Positions 52,871-62,808 of a stretch of 64,000 bases of DNA are shown piece by piece. The notes under the pieces are model-generated. The model was not told where the DNA came from. It searched no databases and saw nothing but the letters and a program-made list of their open reading frames with translations. The position numbers were made by a program, and so were the translations under genes. The first letter of the stretch is position 1, and each line of letters starts with the position of its first letter. This stretch comes from Ecdyonurus torrentis (taxonomy: Eukaryota > Arthropoda > Insecta > Ephemeroptera > Heptageniidae), in contig OX439128.1 in assembly GCA_949318235.1 (NCBI GenBank), positions 52,103,023-52,167,022 of the forward strand, written 5' to 3'.

Positions 52871-53694
52871 AAATCTGAAAAATATAATATGTTAGTAATT
52901 TATTGTAATTTTCTGCAGCTGCATTGAGCGGTGATAAAAATTCAAATACAAGGCAATAAGGTCCGCATTGCTAATAATAAGAATTTTATAAACAAATAAT
53001 AATAACGGGGAAAAACAAAACAGCTCGCTTTTTCACTATTTTTTAATCTATATAATATTTGAAGATGCAACAAGAGGCGTTAAAAATCACCTGCCAATAC
53101 TTAATTTTATTATAAATAAAATAAGTTAAAATATCGGATGTGCAGAATATTATTATTTTTTAAACTACGTATTTAATTTTTTTTAAATATTCTTAAAAAT
53201 ATGGGAAAATAAACACGAATAAAAATAAATATATTTTTTAACATGTTAGTCTAGTAGTCTATAATACACACTATAAAAATTATATTTAACACATTTTACT
53301 TCATATTGAAATTTAGATATAGGGAGAGACAGAGACAGAGAGAGAGAGAGAGAAATAAAATTTTTAAGTTCTACGCTATAGAAATAAAAAGTCTTATTAT
53401 AGAACTTAATATTGTTAAAAATTATATATTAAAAATTTTTATTTAAGATAAATCATAAAATCAGTTTATTTGTGTTTTCTGCTAATATGTTATTTTTTAT
53501 ATATAATAACAAGTTGTTTATTATGTTTTAGCGGTAACCAAAACCATTTGTGTTTGTTAACCTTTTGTATAGTCGATATAACAATATATATTTTCACAAC
53601 TATTAGTATCAACAATGCAAGGCTCAAACTGGACTGAAATAACAAATAATACACTTGTAAAACAAATCTCTACTCACATAGAACATTTTTGTGT
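52731..53694. other. AT-rich intergenic DNA with (CT)n and (GA)n
   Basis: (CT)n lies at about 52,846-52,870 and (GA)n at about 53,322-53,353. No gene is seen. Confidence 0.5.
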
Positions 53695-53778
53695 GTGATT
53701 TCACTCACATCCGCTTCCGTTTTGACTTATTACGCATGCGCAGTATGTCAAAACGGAAGCGGATGTAAGCGAAATCAC
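53695..53778. mobile_element. Compact hairpin element, 32-bp arms
   Basis: Arms 53,695-53,726 and 53,747-53,778 pair at 30 of 32 positions (GTGATTTCACTCACATCC, then GCTTCCGTTTTGAC). They enclose a 20-bp loop centred on ACGCATGCGCAG, itself nearly palindromic and close to the known NRF-1 core GCGCATGCGC. I find no clear target duplication. Confidence 0.8.
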
Positions 53779-53827
53779 TAACAGCCTCAAAACAGTTGTT
53801 CCTTTACTATAGTCAATCTATACTATA

Positions 53828-54105
53828 GGGTGCATCAGTATGACGTCATACTGAATGCGTTTTGACGTCATACTGGATCAAAGAATAACATTGCTCAACA
53901 TAGGACAAACTTCATTTTTTGGCCATTTTCTTTGGAAAATAAGTTGCTGTTTTTTTGTTATTATTATTTTTTTCACATACTTAAAAATACACCTATTAAC
54001 AGCATCAATGCTCTCAAAAATATTACTAATAGTATTTTTAAACGGGCAAAGTGAGTCATGTTCCTATGTTATTGAGTGATCCAACATGGCGTCGACTTTA
54101 AAGTA
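53828..54105 (+). mobile_element. Dispersed repeat, copy of the left-arm insert at 41.2-41.5 kb
   Basis: TGACGTCATACTG at 53,841 and again at 53,863, GGATCAAAGAATAACATTGC, CTCAACATAGGACAAAC, CTATTAACAGCATCAATGC and GATCCAACATGGCGTCGAC occur in the same order as in the reverse complement of 41,230-41,515. Confidence 0.8.
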
Positions 54106-54164
54106 AATGCATACACCTTATACATCATAATATTACAAATAAAAAATGTCGTAAGACACTCGGC

Positions 54165-54365
54165 AAACAAAAATTTAACTTTTCAGTACAAACCAATAAG
54201 TATTGAAAAAAATAACGAGTAATTCATAAAAACGCTATATTTCTTCAATGGTAAATAGTTAGATCTTTACTTCTTAAAAAACTTTGTGTATATCTAACAA
54301 ATTTATTATAAAAAGTCTAATAAATAATATAACACTTTAGTTACTTTTTTCTGTGAAGTATATTT
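54165..54365. mobile_element. Diverged copy of the CACGGA-type MITE
   Basis: TTTCAGTACAAACCAATAAG, AATGGTAAATAGTTAGATC and AAAAAGTCTAATAA follow the same plan as the reverse complement of 57,598-57,836 and as 41,790-41,990 in the foldback arm. The terminal inverted repeats are not intact. Confidence 0.6.
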
Positions 54366-55050
54366 ATGTTTTTTCAATATAACATCATTTATGCTGTTTA
54401 TGCTGCGTCATTTATGGGGTTAGGTGTAAGAGTGGGCCAGACAGGTTGTCAGGTTTAAACCTCGCCCTTTCAAAAATTTGTATTTTTTCTTTGCATTTTT
54501 TTGAATAAAGACGATTATTTATTTAATTATTTAAAATGTTATAAATGCCAGCATAAATTACGTAATTTATTCTTTCTTTGTACCAATTTGTTTTGCTAGT
54601 GTAAATACTATGTTTAAATCTTTGTATCTACTGAACATCGGTATTAGCAATTCAAAAATCAATAAATCAACATGCTCAATATGTTAATGTGTTTATCATG
54701 GGAGATTTTTACCTAATTAACTTTCTGTGTCCTAAAATATGGACCCATAAAACAAAGAGAACCCACATGCATGCTGGGCTCGTCATAATTTGGTTTTATA
54801 CAATTTCAAAATAAACACCTCCGCGCGGTGCATTAGTGTAAACATTTCCTGATTCTTTCATTATGCAACTAAAATATTTGAGTAAATAAACATGGTAGTG
54901 CAAGTTTACATGAGAATACGAGAGATTTATTTTGTTTGAGAGAAATTTTTAGTTTTCTGAGGAAATGTTTCTGTACGACGTCAAGAGTTATATTATGTTT
55001 TTTATCTACATTTTTCTGAGAATTAAATAGAATGGGCGAGAACAATGAGA
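54366..55050. other. AT-rich intergenic DNA
   Basis: It includes TTACGTAATTTATTC near 54,560, an end-like fragment of the MITE family. No gene is seen. Confidence 0.45.
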
Positions 55051-55072
55051 GTGAGTGAGTGAGTGAGTGAGT

Positions 55073-55155
<83 letters not shown>
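55051..55155 (+). repeat. (GAGT)n then (GA)n microsatellite
   Basis: A short GAGT tract passes into ~80 bp of nearly pure GA. Confidence 0.97.
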
Positions 55156-55158
<3 letters not shown>

Positions 55159-55339
55159 GATCGAAGTAACAACTTTTCCCAACTACACATTAGACGAAAT
55201 TAAAGTTTTGTGTTTCAAAAAGATTCACAAAAATAAATAAAATTGATTGATACACCAAGAAAACATATATCTAGTGCCTATACATTTCTTATTCAATACA
55301 GGTAACTATTTTATTCCAAGAAGCACTGACTTTCAGTTA

Positions 55340-55525
55340 TCGTTTGTATAGCTATTTCACCTGTAGTTATCATTTTTATATAAGATTTACCTTTGTACTA
55401 CCTGGCTAGCTATTTCACCTGTAGTTATCATTATTATATAAGATTTACCTTTGTACTACCTGGCTAGCTACTTCACCTGTAGTTATCATTATTATATAAG
55501 ATTTACCTTTGTACTACCTGGCTTG
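55340..55525 (+). repeat. 58-bp tandem repeat, three copies
   Basis: CACCTGTAGTTATCA starts at 55,358, 55,416 and 55,474. The unit continues TATATAAGATTTACCTTTG and TACTACCTGGCTAGCTA. Confidence 0.92.
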
Positions 55526-55999
55526 TATTAACCCAAACTTGTATTCTTTGGTCGTAATTTAACCTAAAAATTTAGTTTTCAGTATTAATTTTTTTCTGGG
55601 TGTATGATATAGTGCTTTATATTTTTCATTTTAACTCAATAAAATAATTCATTATACATTTTGAGGATTATTTTTTGTACAAAAAAGTTTTAAAAAATAA
55701 AACCAAACACAAAGAAAAAAAAAATATATATATAAAAACTAATGAACAATTTTCTGTATTGTATATAATTATGAAGTAAATATTTAATATTAATACGTAT
55801 ATTAAGGCTTTTGTGGAAAACAGAGAATACAAAATATTTTTTTTTTCACACAACAATAATAATACGAAAAATAAAAGAAAATTAAAACTCATTTAGGTTT
55901 ATAGCAGATACATTGTTTTTTAATACTTTGCTGTCCATTTTCTTGTTTTTCATAAAACAAGAATTTAATACATTTTTTTGTGTACAATTTGAGTATAAA

Positions 56000-56042
<43 letters not shown>

Positions 56043-56204
56043 CAGAGCGTATAAATGTGTTGCAAAAAAAATCTCAACATATACAAAGCGTTAGCAAGCT
56101 GTTTAACAAAATTAAATATTGTTGTTTTGAAAAAAATAACAGCGAGAAAATAAAACAATACACTCACAAAAAAAAAGTCTACTGACAACGTACAAATGTT
56201 AAGA
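55526..56204. other. AT-rich intergenic DNA with (GA)n
   Basis: A (GA)n tract lies at about 56,004-56,042. Overlapping frames through it on both strands are low-complexity and are rejected. No gene is seen. Confidence 0.5.
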
Positions 56205-56405
56205 GAGTACCTATACGAAATACTTTGATTGTGCACGAGTGTATTGTCACTAAATATTCAATCTTGTAGAGGATATAGTGGCGATGTAAGTATACAAAAG
56301 ATATATTATGGGTTCACAGTAAACATTAGATTATACTGTGTACCACATTTTACTATGTAGTATACAGTATACTTACGTAATATTGATAGTGAGTATAAAC
56401 ATTAG
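56205..56405. repeat. Diverged relative of the 49.4-kb minisatellite and its flank
   Basis: 56,214-56,263 (TACGAAATACTTTGATTGTG, CACGAGTGTATTGTCAC) is nearly identical to 49,393-49,442. About 70 bp later 56,315-56,405 holds a single minisatellite-like unit (GTAAACATTAGATTATACTG, TGTACCACATTTTACTA). The flank was therefore copied together with one or two units, and the local array expanded only at 49.4 kb. Confidence 0.8.
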
Positions 56406-56454
56406 TAAAAATTGTAAAATTTTGTTTTATGTTTTTTTTTTTGAATAAATACGA

Positions 56455-56785
56455 TAATTTATTTATTTATTTATTATTAGTGTATAGGGTGTGTGCGCAT
56501 GATGTCATTCTGAATGCTTTTTGATGCTCTTCTTGAGCAATTAATAACATTTCTCAACATAGTACAAACAAACAAATGGCTATTTTTTTAGAAAATGAGC
56601 TATTTTTTTGGTTATTATTGTTTTTCTTGCATACTTGAAAAACTAATACAACCTGTTAACAACATCAATGCTTTTAAAAATATTGTGAAGTATTTTTAAA
56701 TTCGCAAAATGAGTCATTTTTCTATACTGGCCCATGTTATTTAGCGCTTACTTATGGCGTCAACTTTAATATGAATGAAATCAGT
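56455..56785 (+). mobile_element. Third copy of the dispersed repeat at 41.2 and 53.8 kb
   Basis: GATGTCATTCTGAATGC, CTCAACATAGTACAAAC, CTGTTAACAACATCAATGC and AAAATGAGTCATTTTTC match 53,828-54,105 with more substitutions. The TGACGTCA core has decayed to TGATGTCA. It is followed at 56,787-56,850 by another diverged minisatellite unit. Confidence 0.75.
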
Positions 56786-56952
56786 TTATACTCTCTACCA
56801 TATTTTACTAGTAAACAGTACCCAGGCACTATTGGCAGTGAGAACTAGCCTCTAGTACTGCGTTTTCTCAGTGTAAAGATGTTGCTTTTTATTTTGTTGT
56901 ATATAAAATTGTGAGTAAACATTTGAACAATGACATTTGACCTTTTTTATTT

Positions 56953-56957
<5 letters not shown>

Positions 56958-57002
<45 letters not shown>
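56958..57002 (+). repeat. (AT)n microsatellite
   Basis: A pure AT dinucleotide run of about 45 bp. Confidence 0.97.
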
Positions 57003-57007
<5 letters not shown>

Positions 57008-57597
57008 GAGATGAATACGTATAATATATTTTTTTGTATGTTCTACAGTAACAGCTGTCGTTATTTTATAGTCATTCAGTTGTTTCATTACATGGGGTTG
57101 TTTGAATGAATGTGTTGCTGGATATTTAATATGAAATTGCTTGTATTATATAGTTTTGCTGACTATAATATGATTTAAATAATATGTATATAGAGAATAT
57201 TACTTAATATTAATTAATATAATTAAATAATAAAAAATAAAGTTGATTTTTATAGTTCTTGTATAATGGAGTAATTGAAATATATTATATAATGAAGAAT
57301 TGTTATTGTAAATTTTCACGTCTTCTTTTTATTGTTTGAGAATCGTAATATGACGTCACTTAATCAGCTTTAAAAAAATCGCAGAATAATCAATTGAGGA
57401 CGATACCCTGTTTATTGCAACGAATCATTTTATGAACATCTGCAGAGCAAAATAAATGTAAAATGAAGTGCCGGAAACTGGAATCACGGAACTGGAAGTC
57501 ACGTGGTTTCCTTCACCGGTACTTCGATTTCCGTTTTTTAGGTTTACATAAGCAGTCAATCAACGTAGATGACCTATGTGATCCAAAGAGGATTCCA
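57003..57597. other. AT-rich intergenic DNA
   Basis: TGACGTCA lies at 57,351. A short imperfect tandem (GGAAACTGGAATCAC, GGAACTGGAAGTCAC) lies at 57,474-57,505. No gene is seen. Confidence 0.45.
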
Positions 57598-57836
57598 ACA
57601 CGGAGAAAAAATATCTAAAGATTCATATTTAGACTTCTTTTTTATAATAAATTCGTTACATACAAAGTTTTTTAAGATCTAAAGAGCTAACTATTTACCG
57701 ATGAAGAAATTACGTTTATACTAACAAGTTACTGTTTAAACTTTTTTCAAACAAGTTATTGGTTTGTACTGAAGAGTTCTATCTACGTATGTAACTAAAT
57801 ACTTTTTTAAATTTATGTTTTCCGTGCACTGAAAAG
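57598..57836. mobile_element. MITE with ACACGGA ends
   Basis: The left end AACACGGAGAAAAAATA and the right end, in reverse complement TGCACGGAAAACATAAA, are inverted. The interior has TTAGACTTCTTTTTTATAA, AGAGCTAACTATTTACC, TACTAACAAGTTA and ATTGGTTTGTACTGAAGAG. The same order is found at 62,149-62,375, in inverse in 54,165-54,365, and in both arms of the large foldback element. Confidence 0.8.
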
Positions 57837-58746
57837 AAGTGGTCATTTGAAGACGTGATTTGCGGTTTATAATTGACAACATTAGAACTGACAGGGGAAA
57901 AAAAAAATAAATAAAAAGAACGATATTTTCTTTGGTACACCTAAGCCATCTATTTATGTTAGAACAAACACTCATTGTAAATTAAAATAGTTTTAAGTTG
58001 TTTTATTAATTTTTTCATGCTTTATACATTTTACATGGTACTGCTACAAAGTAATAGAGTTAACTTTATTTCCCCATGTTTGTGTACATACATACACTGT
58101 ACGTGTTTATTTAGTTAGTAGAACTAGAAAATATAACAAATTTGGTGGAAACTAAACTGGCGAGTATTACACTGTGATTTTTAGAGAAGGAGAGAGAGAG
58201 CAGACGATACTCTATACATATTAAGTACTCACTCAGTATATACAATCTATATAAGCGAGATACATATATTATAACAATGATAAATCACACCTATTTATCA
58301 TCATATTAAAAACAACAACATAAAAAACATTTGAATATATCGATCATTTATTGTTGTACTGATTTTTGTGTTTGAAAATATTTATTCAATTTTCCCACAA
58401 CTTTTTCTATGCCATTATTCAAATTTTGTGATATATGGTAGAATTTAATATACAATATATGGAAAATAAAAATGATATTTCAAAGAATTTTTAAAATAAA
58501 TTACGCTTTTTATTTGCGTATTATTTGAGTATTCATGTGGAAAATCAACAAACTTTTCCGTTGGAAGAAAAGAGGTTTAAAAAAAATCTTTTTAGTTTTC
58601 ACCGTCTGCTAACAGTCAATAAAGTTTTCTTATTTCTCTCGCGCGTGAAACAAAATGACAAAAACCAAGTTTTGTTGTTGCAAATTCTGAAAGAGGGAAG
58701 CATCTTAAATCGATTAATGTGCGATTTTATAATTTTGGAGTTCAAT
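57837..58746. other. AT-rich intergenic DNA
   Basis: A short GA run lies at about 58,188-58,200. No gene or recognised element is seen. Confidence 0.45.
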
Positions 58747-59010
58747 TAAGGCGTAGAATACCTTGAACAAAAACATGTCTAACATATCGAAATATCAACG
58801 TTTATTCGGCCTGAGCCATTAATTTCTAATTTATTTTCCATTCACAAAATGACAGCTGCGGGTATATGACGTCACAGCGCAAAAAATGGCAAGCTATGAC
58901 GCCATACACCCGCAACTGCTATTTTGTGAATGTAAAATAAATTAGAAATCAATGACTCTGGCCAAATTAACGTTGATATTTAGGTATGTTAGGATATTAG
59001 GCAAGTTTTT
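58747..59010. mobile_element. Foldback MITE, copy 1 (AAGGCGTAGAATACCTTGAA end)
   Basis: From AAGGCGTAGAATACCTTGAA, inverted arms follow: TTTCTAATTTATTTTCCATT with CACAAAATG, and their complement CATTTTGTGAATG-like with AAATAAATTAGAAATCAATG. The left arm carries TGACGTCACAGCGC (58,867) and the right arm the decayed TGACGCCATA. The right terminus is eroded. It matches 61,000-61,309. Confidence 0.8.
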
Positions 59011-59226
59011 TGTTTATTTTACTTACAATAACTCATAAGTAAGTGTTATCTCAAATAGGTAAGGATTTGTAACTGAAGTAATGCACCATTTTTTTGAGTG
59101 TATATACACGTATATTAATTCCAAGAAGGATGTTCGATATCTTAAATAATCGTTTATATTTAACAAAAAACTGGCATTTGAAATGGGCGATATCTGTGGC
59201 GATAATACAAACTAAAATGTGTAGGT

Positions 59227-59267
<41 letters not shown>

Positions 59268-59484
59268 GCTGTATATACGTATATATATGACGCACAAAGT
59301 TGAAATGTCAGTGAGAAATTAATACAATTTTTGTTGTTATTTTACTTTGTAAACACAAAGTAAAATTTGATTGGAAAAAAAAACACAACTTTGTGATACT
59401 ATTCAAAATTGACAAATACAATCATATTAAACAGCTAGGAATTTAATATAAATTTCAAAATAAAATAAAAAGAACAAGTACAGA

Positions 59485-59524
<40 letters not shown>

Positions 59525-60011
59525 TAAACAATAAGCCTTCAGGGCATGAGAATTTCATTTATAAAAAAAAGGTGATATTCTTTGTGAATATCTGGTAAAA
59601 ATTTGTCATTTTATTATATTTTTTGAAACATAAAAAAATAAAATAGTATTTTGCAAACTGAAGAGTGATCGTAAACCAGAGCAAGAATAGCGAGTGAGAT
59701 TTGAGAGAGACGTGTGTTTGTAAACACGAGGCTATAGGATCACGACACGTCACAGCCCGTCACGTATTAGCCGTAGTCTAGGACTTACATTGCTGCAAAC
59801 ATAAAACCATGCTCTATTAAACTAACACGTCTTCCCTTTACCTTCTAGTTACACGGAGAAAAAAATACTAGGTTGATGTCAACTACACAGAAAAAAAATA
59901 AATAACGTAATTCATGCTTCTTTTTTTTTATGTAGAATACACTGTGAGAACGCACCATTTAATTCTATTTAAATGTGGTTGTTTTTAAAATAGAGCATTG
60001 AAGTTCAAGAT
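59011..60011. other. AT-rich intergenic DNA with microsatellites
   Basis: (TA)n lies at about 59,227-59,263 and (GA)n at about 59,484-59,522. At 59,850-59,900 there are ACACGGAGAAAAAAATAC and ACACAGAAAAAAAATAAATA, two end-like fragments of the CACGGA MITE family. No gene is seen. Confidence 0.5.
59337..59367. repeat. Perfect short hairpin, 12-bp arms
   Basis: ATTTTACTTTGT and its complement ACAAAGTAAAAT are separated by about four bases. I see no T-tract or gene context that would make it a transcription terminator. Confidence 0.7.
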
Positions 60012-60240
60012 AACGTAAGGTATAGTGACTGCGCATTTCGTGCGTCTTCTGCAAGATTTAAATCTGTTTTATTTCCGGTATTTTTTTACGTTTTGATGGC
60101 GTGAAAATATTATCCTATTATTATTATTATTTTTTTTTTTTTTTTTTTGGAAAAGTTGAACTTTTACCATCTTGGCGATCGGGAAAATTCGGAAAAGACG
60201 AACGAAATGCGTAGTCACTACCTAACGTTATCTCCAGCTT
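60012..60240. mobile_element. Foldback MITE
   Basis: The left arm GATAACGTAAGGTATAGTGA, then CTGCGCATTTCGTGCGTC, pairs with the reverse complement of the right end, GATAACGTTAGGTAGTGACT, then ACGCATTTCGTTCGTC. A T-run sits near the centre (about 60,130-60,148). Confidence 0.8.
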
Positions 60241-60343
60241 CGTTTGTTAACTACCCCTAGTTGGGGTTATGGCCTGGGGTAAATATACCATAAGGCCAGT
60301 GCTTATTTTTTCCCCCTTTTTTCACTCCTTTAGGAAGAGAAAA

Positions 60344-60445
60344 ATGAAAATGATCTTCATCTTTATTATACTTCTGCTGCAATGTTTGCTCTGTACTGCT
60401 GTAGTTCTATTATATAGACCGCTTCCACTCATATTTAAAAACTGA
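60344..60445 (+). CDS. Possible 5' coding exon: 33-codon signal-peptide-like ORF
   Basis: The frame reads MKMIFIFIILLLQCLLCTAV, then 13 further residues to a stop: a basic start, a long hydrophobic core and a small-residue CTA that would suit signal peptidase. It sits ten bases behind a pyrimidine-rich run ending CACTCCTTTAG, which looks like a 3' splice site. The ATG would thus lie at the start of a second exon, a common layout for secreted animal proteins. A downstream donor would be needed; the only candidates inside the frame, such as GCTGTAGTT, are weak, and no mature-protein exon is recognised. Chance hydrophobic frames are common in T-rich DNA, so this is a lead rather than a gene call. 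Confidence 0.2.
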   Translation: MKMIFIFIILLLQCLLCTAVVLLYRPLPLIFKN

Positions 60446-60999
60446 CATTTTGTTGGTCAGGAATGCACAAGCCAGCATAGGAAAATGTAATTTTTCTTAA
60501 TAACAAACCAAGCTTCAATTTAAGCCTTATTTCCAGATACTAAGAAGCTAGAACAATATGAAAAAAATACGTTCAGTTAATATAAACTTTTATTTATGCA
60601 CAAAACAAGGAGGAAATGACGTTTACCCTATGCTGGCCATGCAATTAGCACCATAAATATGGCGTCAAAGCGCAAGGATGTGAATGGGCAATCAACTCAA
60701 TGTTACCTGCTTTAACTGCAGTAAAATACCTCGCAGTAATAATAAATAGTTGAGCAGCAAACATTATGTGATGTGATGAATCACAACGTACAAGCAAAGT
60801 GTGGACAGTAATTAGTTTTATATTTCTCGTCTATAATAACAACATACAAAACTGTATACCAGCTAACACAATATCATGTCAGTAGACATCTCTTTTCTCA
60901 CCGTCAGTGTAATAAAGACACACGTACATATATAATGAGAAATTATTAAATAGATAAAACATGAATAAACGTTAGATACAGCTACTCTGTATTAAAGTT
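60446..60999. other. Intergenic DNA with a fragment of the 53.8-kb repeat
   Basis: 60,625-60,680 (CCTATGCTGGCCATGC, ATGGCGTCAAAGCGCAAG) resembles the end of the family seen at 41,450-41,495. No gene is seen. Confidence 0.5.
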
Positions 61000-61309
61000 A
61001 AAGGCGTAGAACACCTTGAACAAAAAAGTTATATAATATGCTAGCAAATCTGAAAATCAACTTTGATTTGGCTGTAGTCATTGATTTCTTATTTATTTTC
61101 CATTAACAAAATAGCGCGAGCGGGCAATGACGTCACAGCTCGCTTGTTTTACGCGCGCGTGGACCAGGCGAGCTGTGATATCAATGCCCGCTCGCACCAT
61201 TTTGTGACTGAAAAATAAATTAGAAATCAATGACTCCGGCCAAATCAACGTTGATTTTCAGGTTTGTTAGGATATCACACTTTTTTTTTCAAGGTATTCT
61301 AAACCTTTA
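61000..61309. mobile_element. Foldback MITE, copy 2, with both termini
   Basis: The ends TTAAAGGCGTAGAACACCTT and, in reverse complement, TTAAAGGTTTAGAATACCTT are inverted repeats; an outermost TTAA could be the target site. The arms carry TTGATTTCTTATTTATTTTC and its complement. The inner part has GAGCGGGCAATGACGTCACA at left and its decayed mirror (GAGCTGTGATATCAATGCCC) at right. The central loop is unusually CG-rich (TTTTACGCGCGCGTGGACC). Confidence 0.85.
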
Positions 61310-61369
61310 AAACCAACTATATAAATGTGTACATATAATAATGGGTAATATTAATCCAATTTATTTTCT

Positions 61370-61605
61370 TGCAATACTGACGGCGTGGCTGTGCTGGCAG
61401 CTTGATCACTGCTTGCTAACGCGAGTGCTGTCAACTCTTGGATTACCAAGAGTCAGTGGTCCAAGTTGCACATATCTGGTAGTCGAGCCCAGAAGAGTGT
61501 GATAACGGGTTGAGCCTGAGGTCTGGTAAGCCTCAGATCATACATTAAAGCCCATACTGAAAAGTTTTAATCCTGGCCTACACTGAAAGGTATTATGGTG
61601 TCATG
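61370..61605. other. GC-richer segment, possible SINE fragment
   Basis: This stretch is clearly richer in G and C than its flanks. It contains AGTCAGTGGTCCAAG and, ~30 bp on, GTAGTCGAGCCCAG, which weakly resemble pol III A and B boxes. No poly(A) or target duplication is seen. It could equally be an unrecognised exon or other repeat. Confidence 0.25.
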
Positions 61606-62148
61606 ATACTTACGTTTTTTTTTTCCGTGTACCTTCTTGGTTTATCGCAAGACATAAACGATATCTGAGTCACAGATTTTACACGTACGACGTGACTAGT
61701 CACAAAATTTTGTCTCAAACGTAAAAAAAAAAAAAAAAAAAAAAAAAACTTCAAAGCATTTTATTTTCTATTTTTTTGTTTGATTTTCTGATGAAACTTG
61801 TACTCACACAAACACAGACTATGCTATGACGTATATAAATAGTAACAAAAATTGTTTTTCTTATATTTTCTCTAAAATATTTATTTTATTTTCAGTTATA
61901 TATAGTTTATTGGCAGATATTTCCGATAGTTTTTGGAAGCTTATGGTTTTTTATTTTCAAGTTAAATATAATAATAATAATATGACTCATATCGACAAGG
62001 TTGCGCCCAAAGGCAAATGTGTATTTTCATTTCAAAGTCACCTCTAGAAAGACATACTTGTATTTCAAGGTCACCTCTAATTAGATGACACTTTTATTTG
62101 TACAAATTAACGCTAAGTTTGCCGTTAAACACGTAAATCCTACACGGA
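61606..62148. other. AT-rich intergenic DNA with poly(A)
   Basis: TTTTTTTTTCCGTGTACC near 61,617-61,633 is an end-like fragment of the CACGGA MITE family. A poly(A) tract lies at about 61,722-61,748. A 73-codon frame at 61,826 shows no recognisable domain. Confidence 0.45.
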
Positions 62149-62375
62149 AAAAAGTTACTAAAAAGTTAGTATTCAGACGTTTTTTTAGAATAAAATTGTT
62201 ATAAAGTTTTTTAAAATGTAAAGAACTAACTATTTTACGCTGCAGAAGAAAATACGTTTATACTAACAAGTTATTCTTCAAATGTTTTTCAAAATTATTT
62301 ATTGGTTTGAACTGAAGCGAATTACTTCCATGTATCTGAATAATTTGTACAATTTTTGTTTTATCCGTGTACTCA
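62149..62375. mobile_element. MITE with TACACGGA ends, best-preserved copy
   Basis: The left end TACACGGAAAAAAGTTAC and the right end, in reverse complement TACACGGATAAAACAAA, are inverted repeats. The interior shares AAAGAACTAACTATTTTACG, TTTATACTAACAAGTTATTC and TTATTGGTTTGAACTGAAG with the copy at 57,598-57,836. Confidence 0.85.
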
Positions 62376-62447
62376 TATACAAAAATAGCTAGATAATAAT
62401 TATGCTAGCTCAAAGCAGCAATATTTATGCAAAACATAATAAATTAT

Positions 62448-62808
62448 GCTATATTGCATATATATATTATACTACATAACATAATATTTAAGATTTTCAG
62501 CATAATAACTTATTAATTATTACAAAATAGCAACATTACTACTCTGCAATATAGTAAGTGTTCAATGTAGCAACATAATGCATGCTATATTGTACAGTGA
62601 TTATTAACATGTTCAGCATAATTTCTTATGTTATTACAAAATAGCAATATTAGTGCTCTATAATATAGCAAGTGTTCAATGTAGCAACATAATGCATGCT
62701 ATATTGTACAGTGATTATTAACATGTTCAGCATAATTACTTATGTTATTACAAAAAAACAACATTAGTACTCTACAATATAGCAAGTTTTCAATGCATCG
62801 TAAATAAC
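62448..62808 (+). repeat. 114-bp tandem repeat, three copies
   Basis: CATGCTATATTGTACAG starts at 62,581 and 62,695. A longer, more diverged first unit starts near 62,448. Units include TGTTCAGCATAAT, TTATTACAAAATAGCAA and AATATAGCAAGTGTTCAATG. Single related fragments lie at 45.05, 46.8, 48.57 and 51.1 kb, so this looks like amplification of an internal part of that MITE family. Confidence 0.9.

Noticed and set aside
55889..56236. Overlapping frames on both strands rich in SLSL or RERE
   Set aside because: Both are readings of the (GA)n tract.
58525..58749. 74-codon frame
   Set aside because: It has a non-ATG start, AT-rich composition and no domain or splice context.
59051..59303. Frames over the (TA)n run on both strands
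   Set aside because: They are low-complexity YIYI translations.
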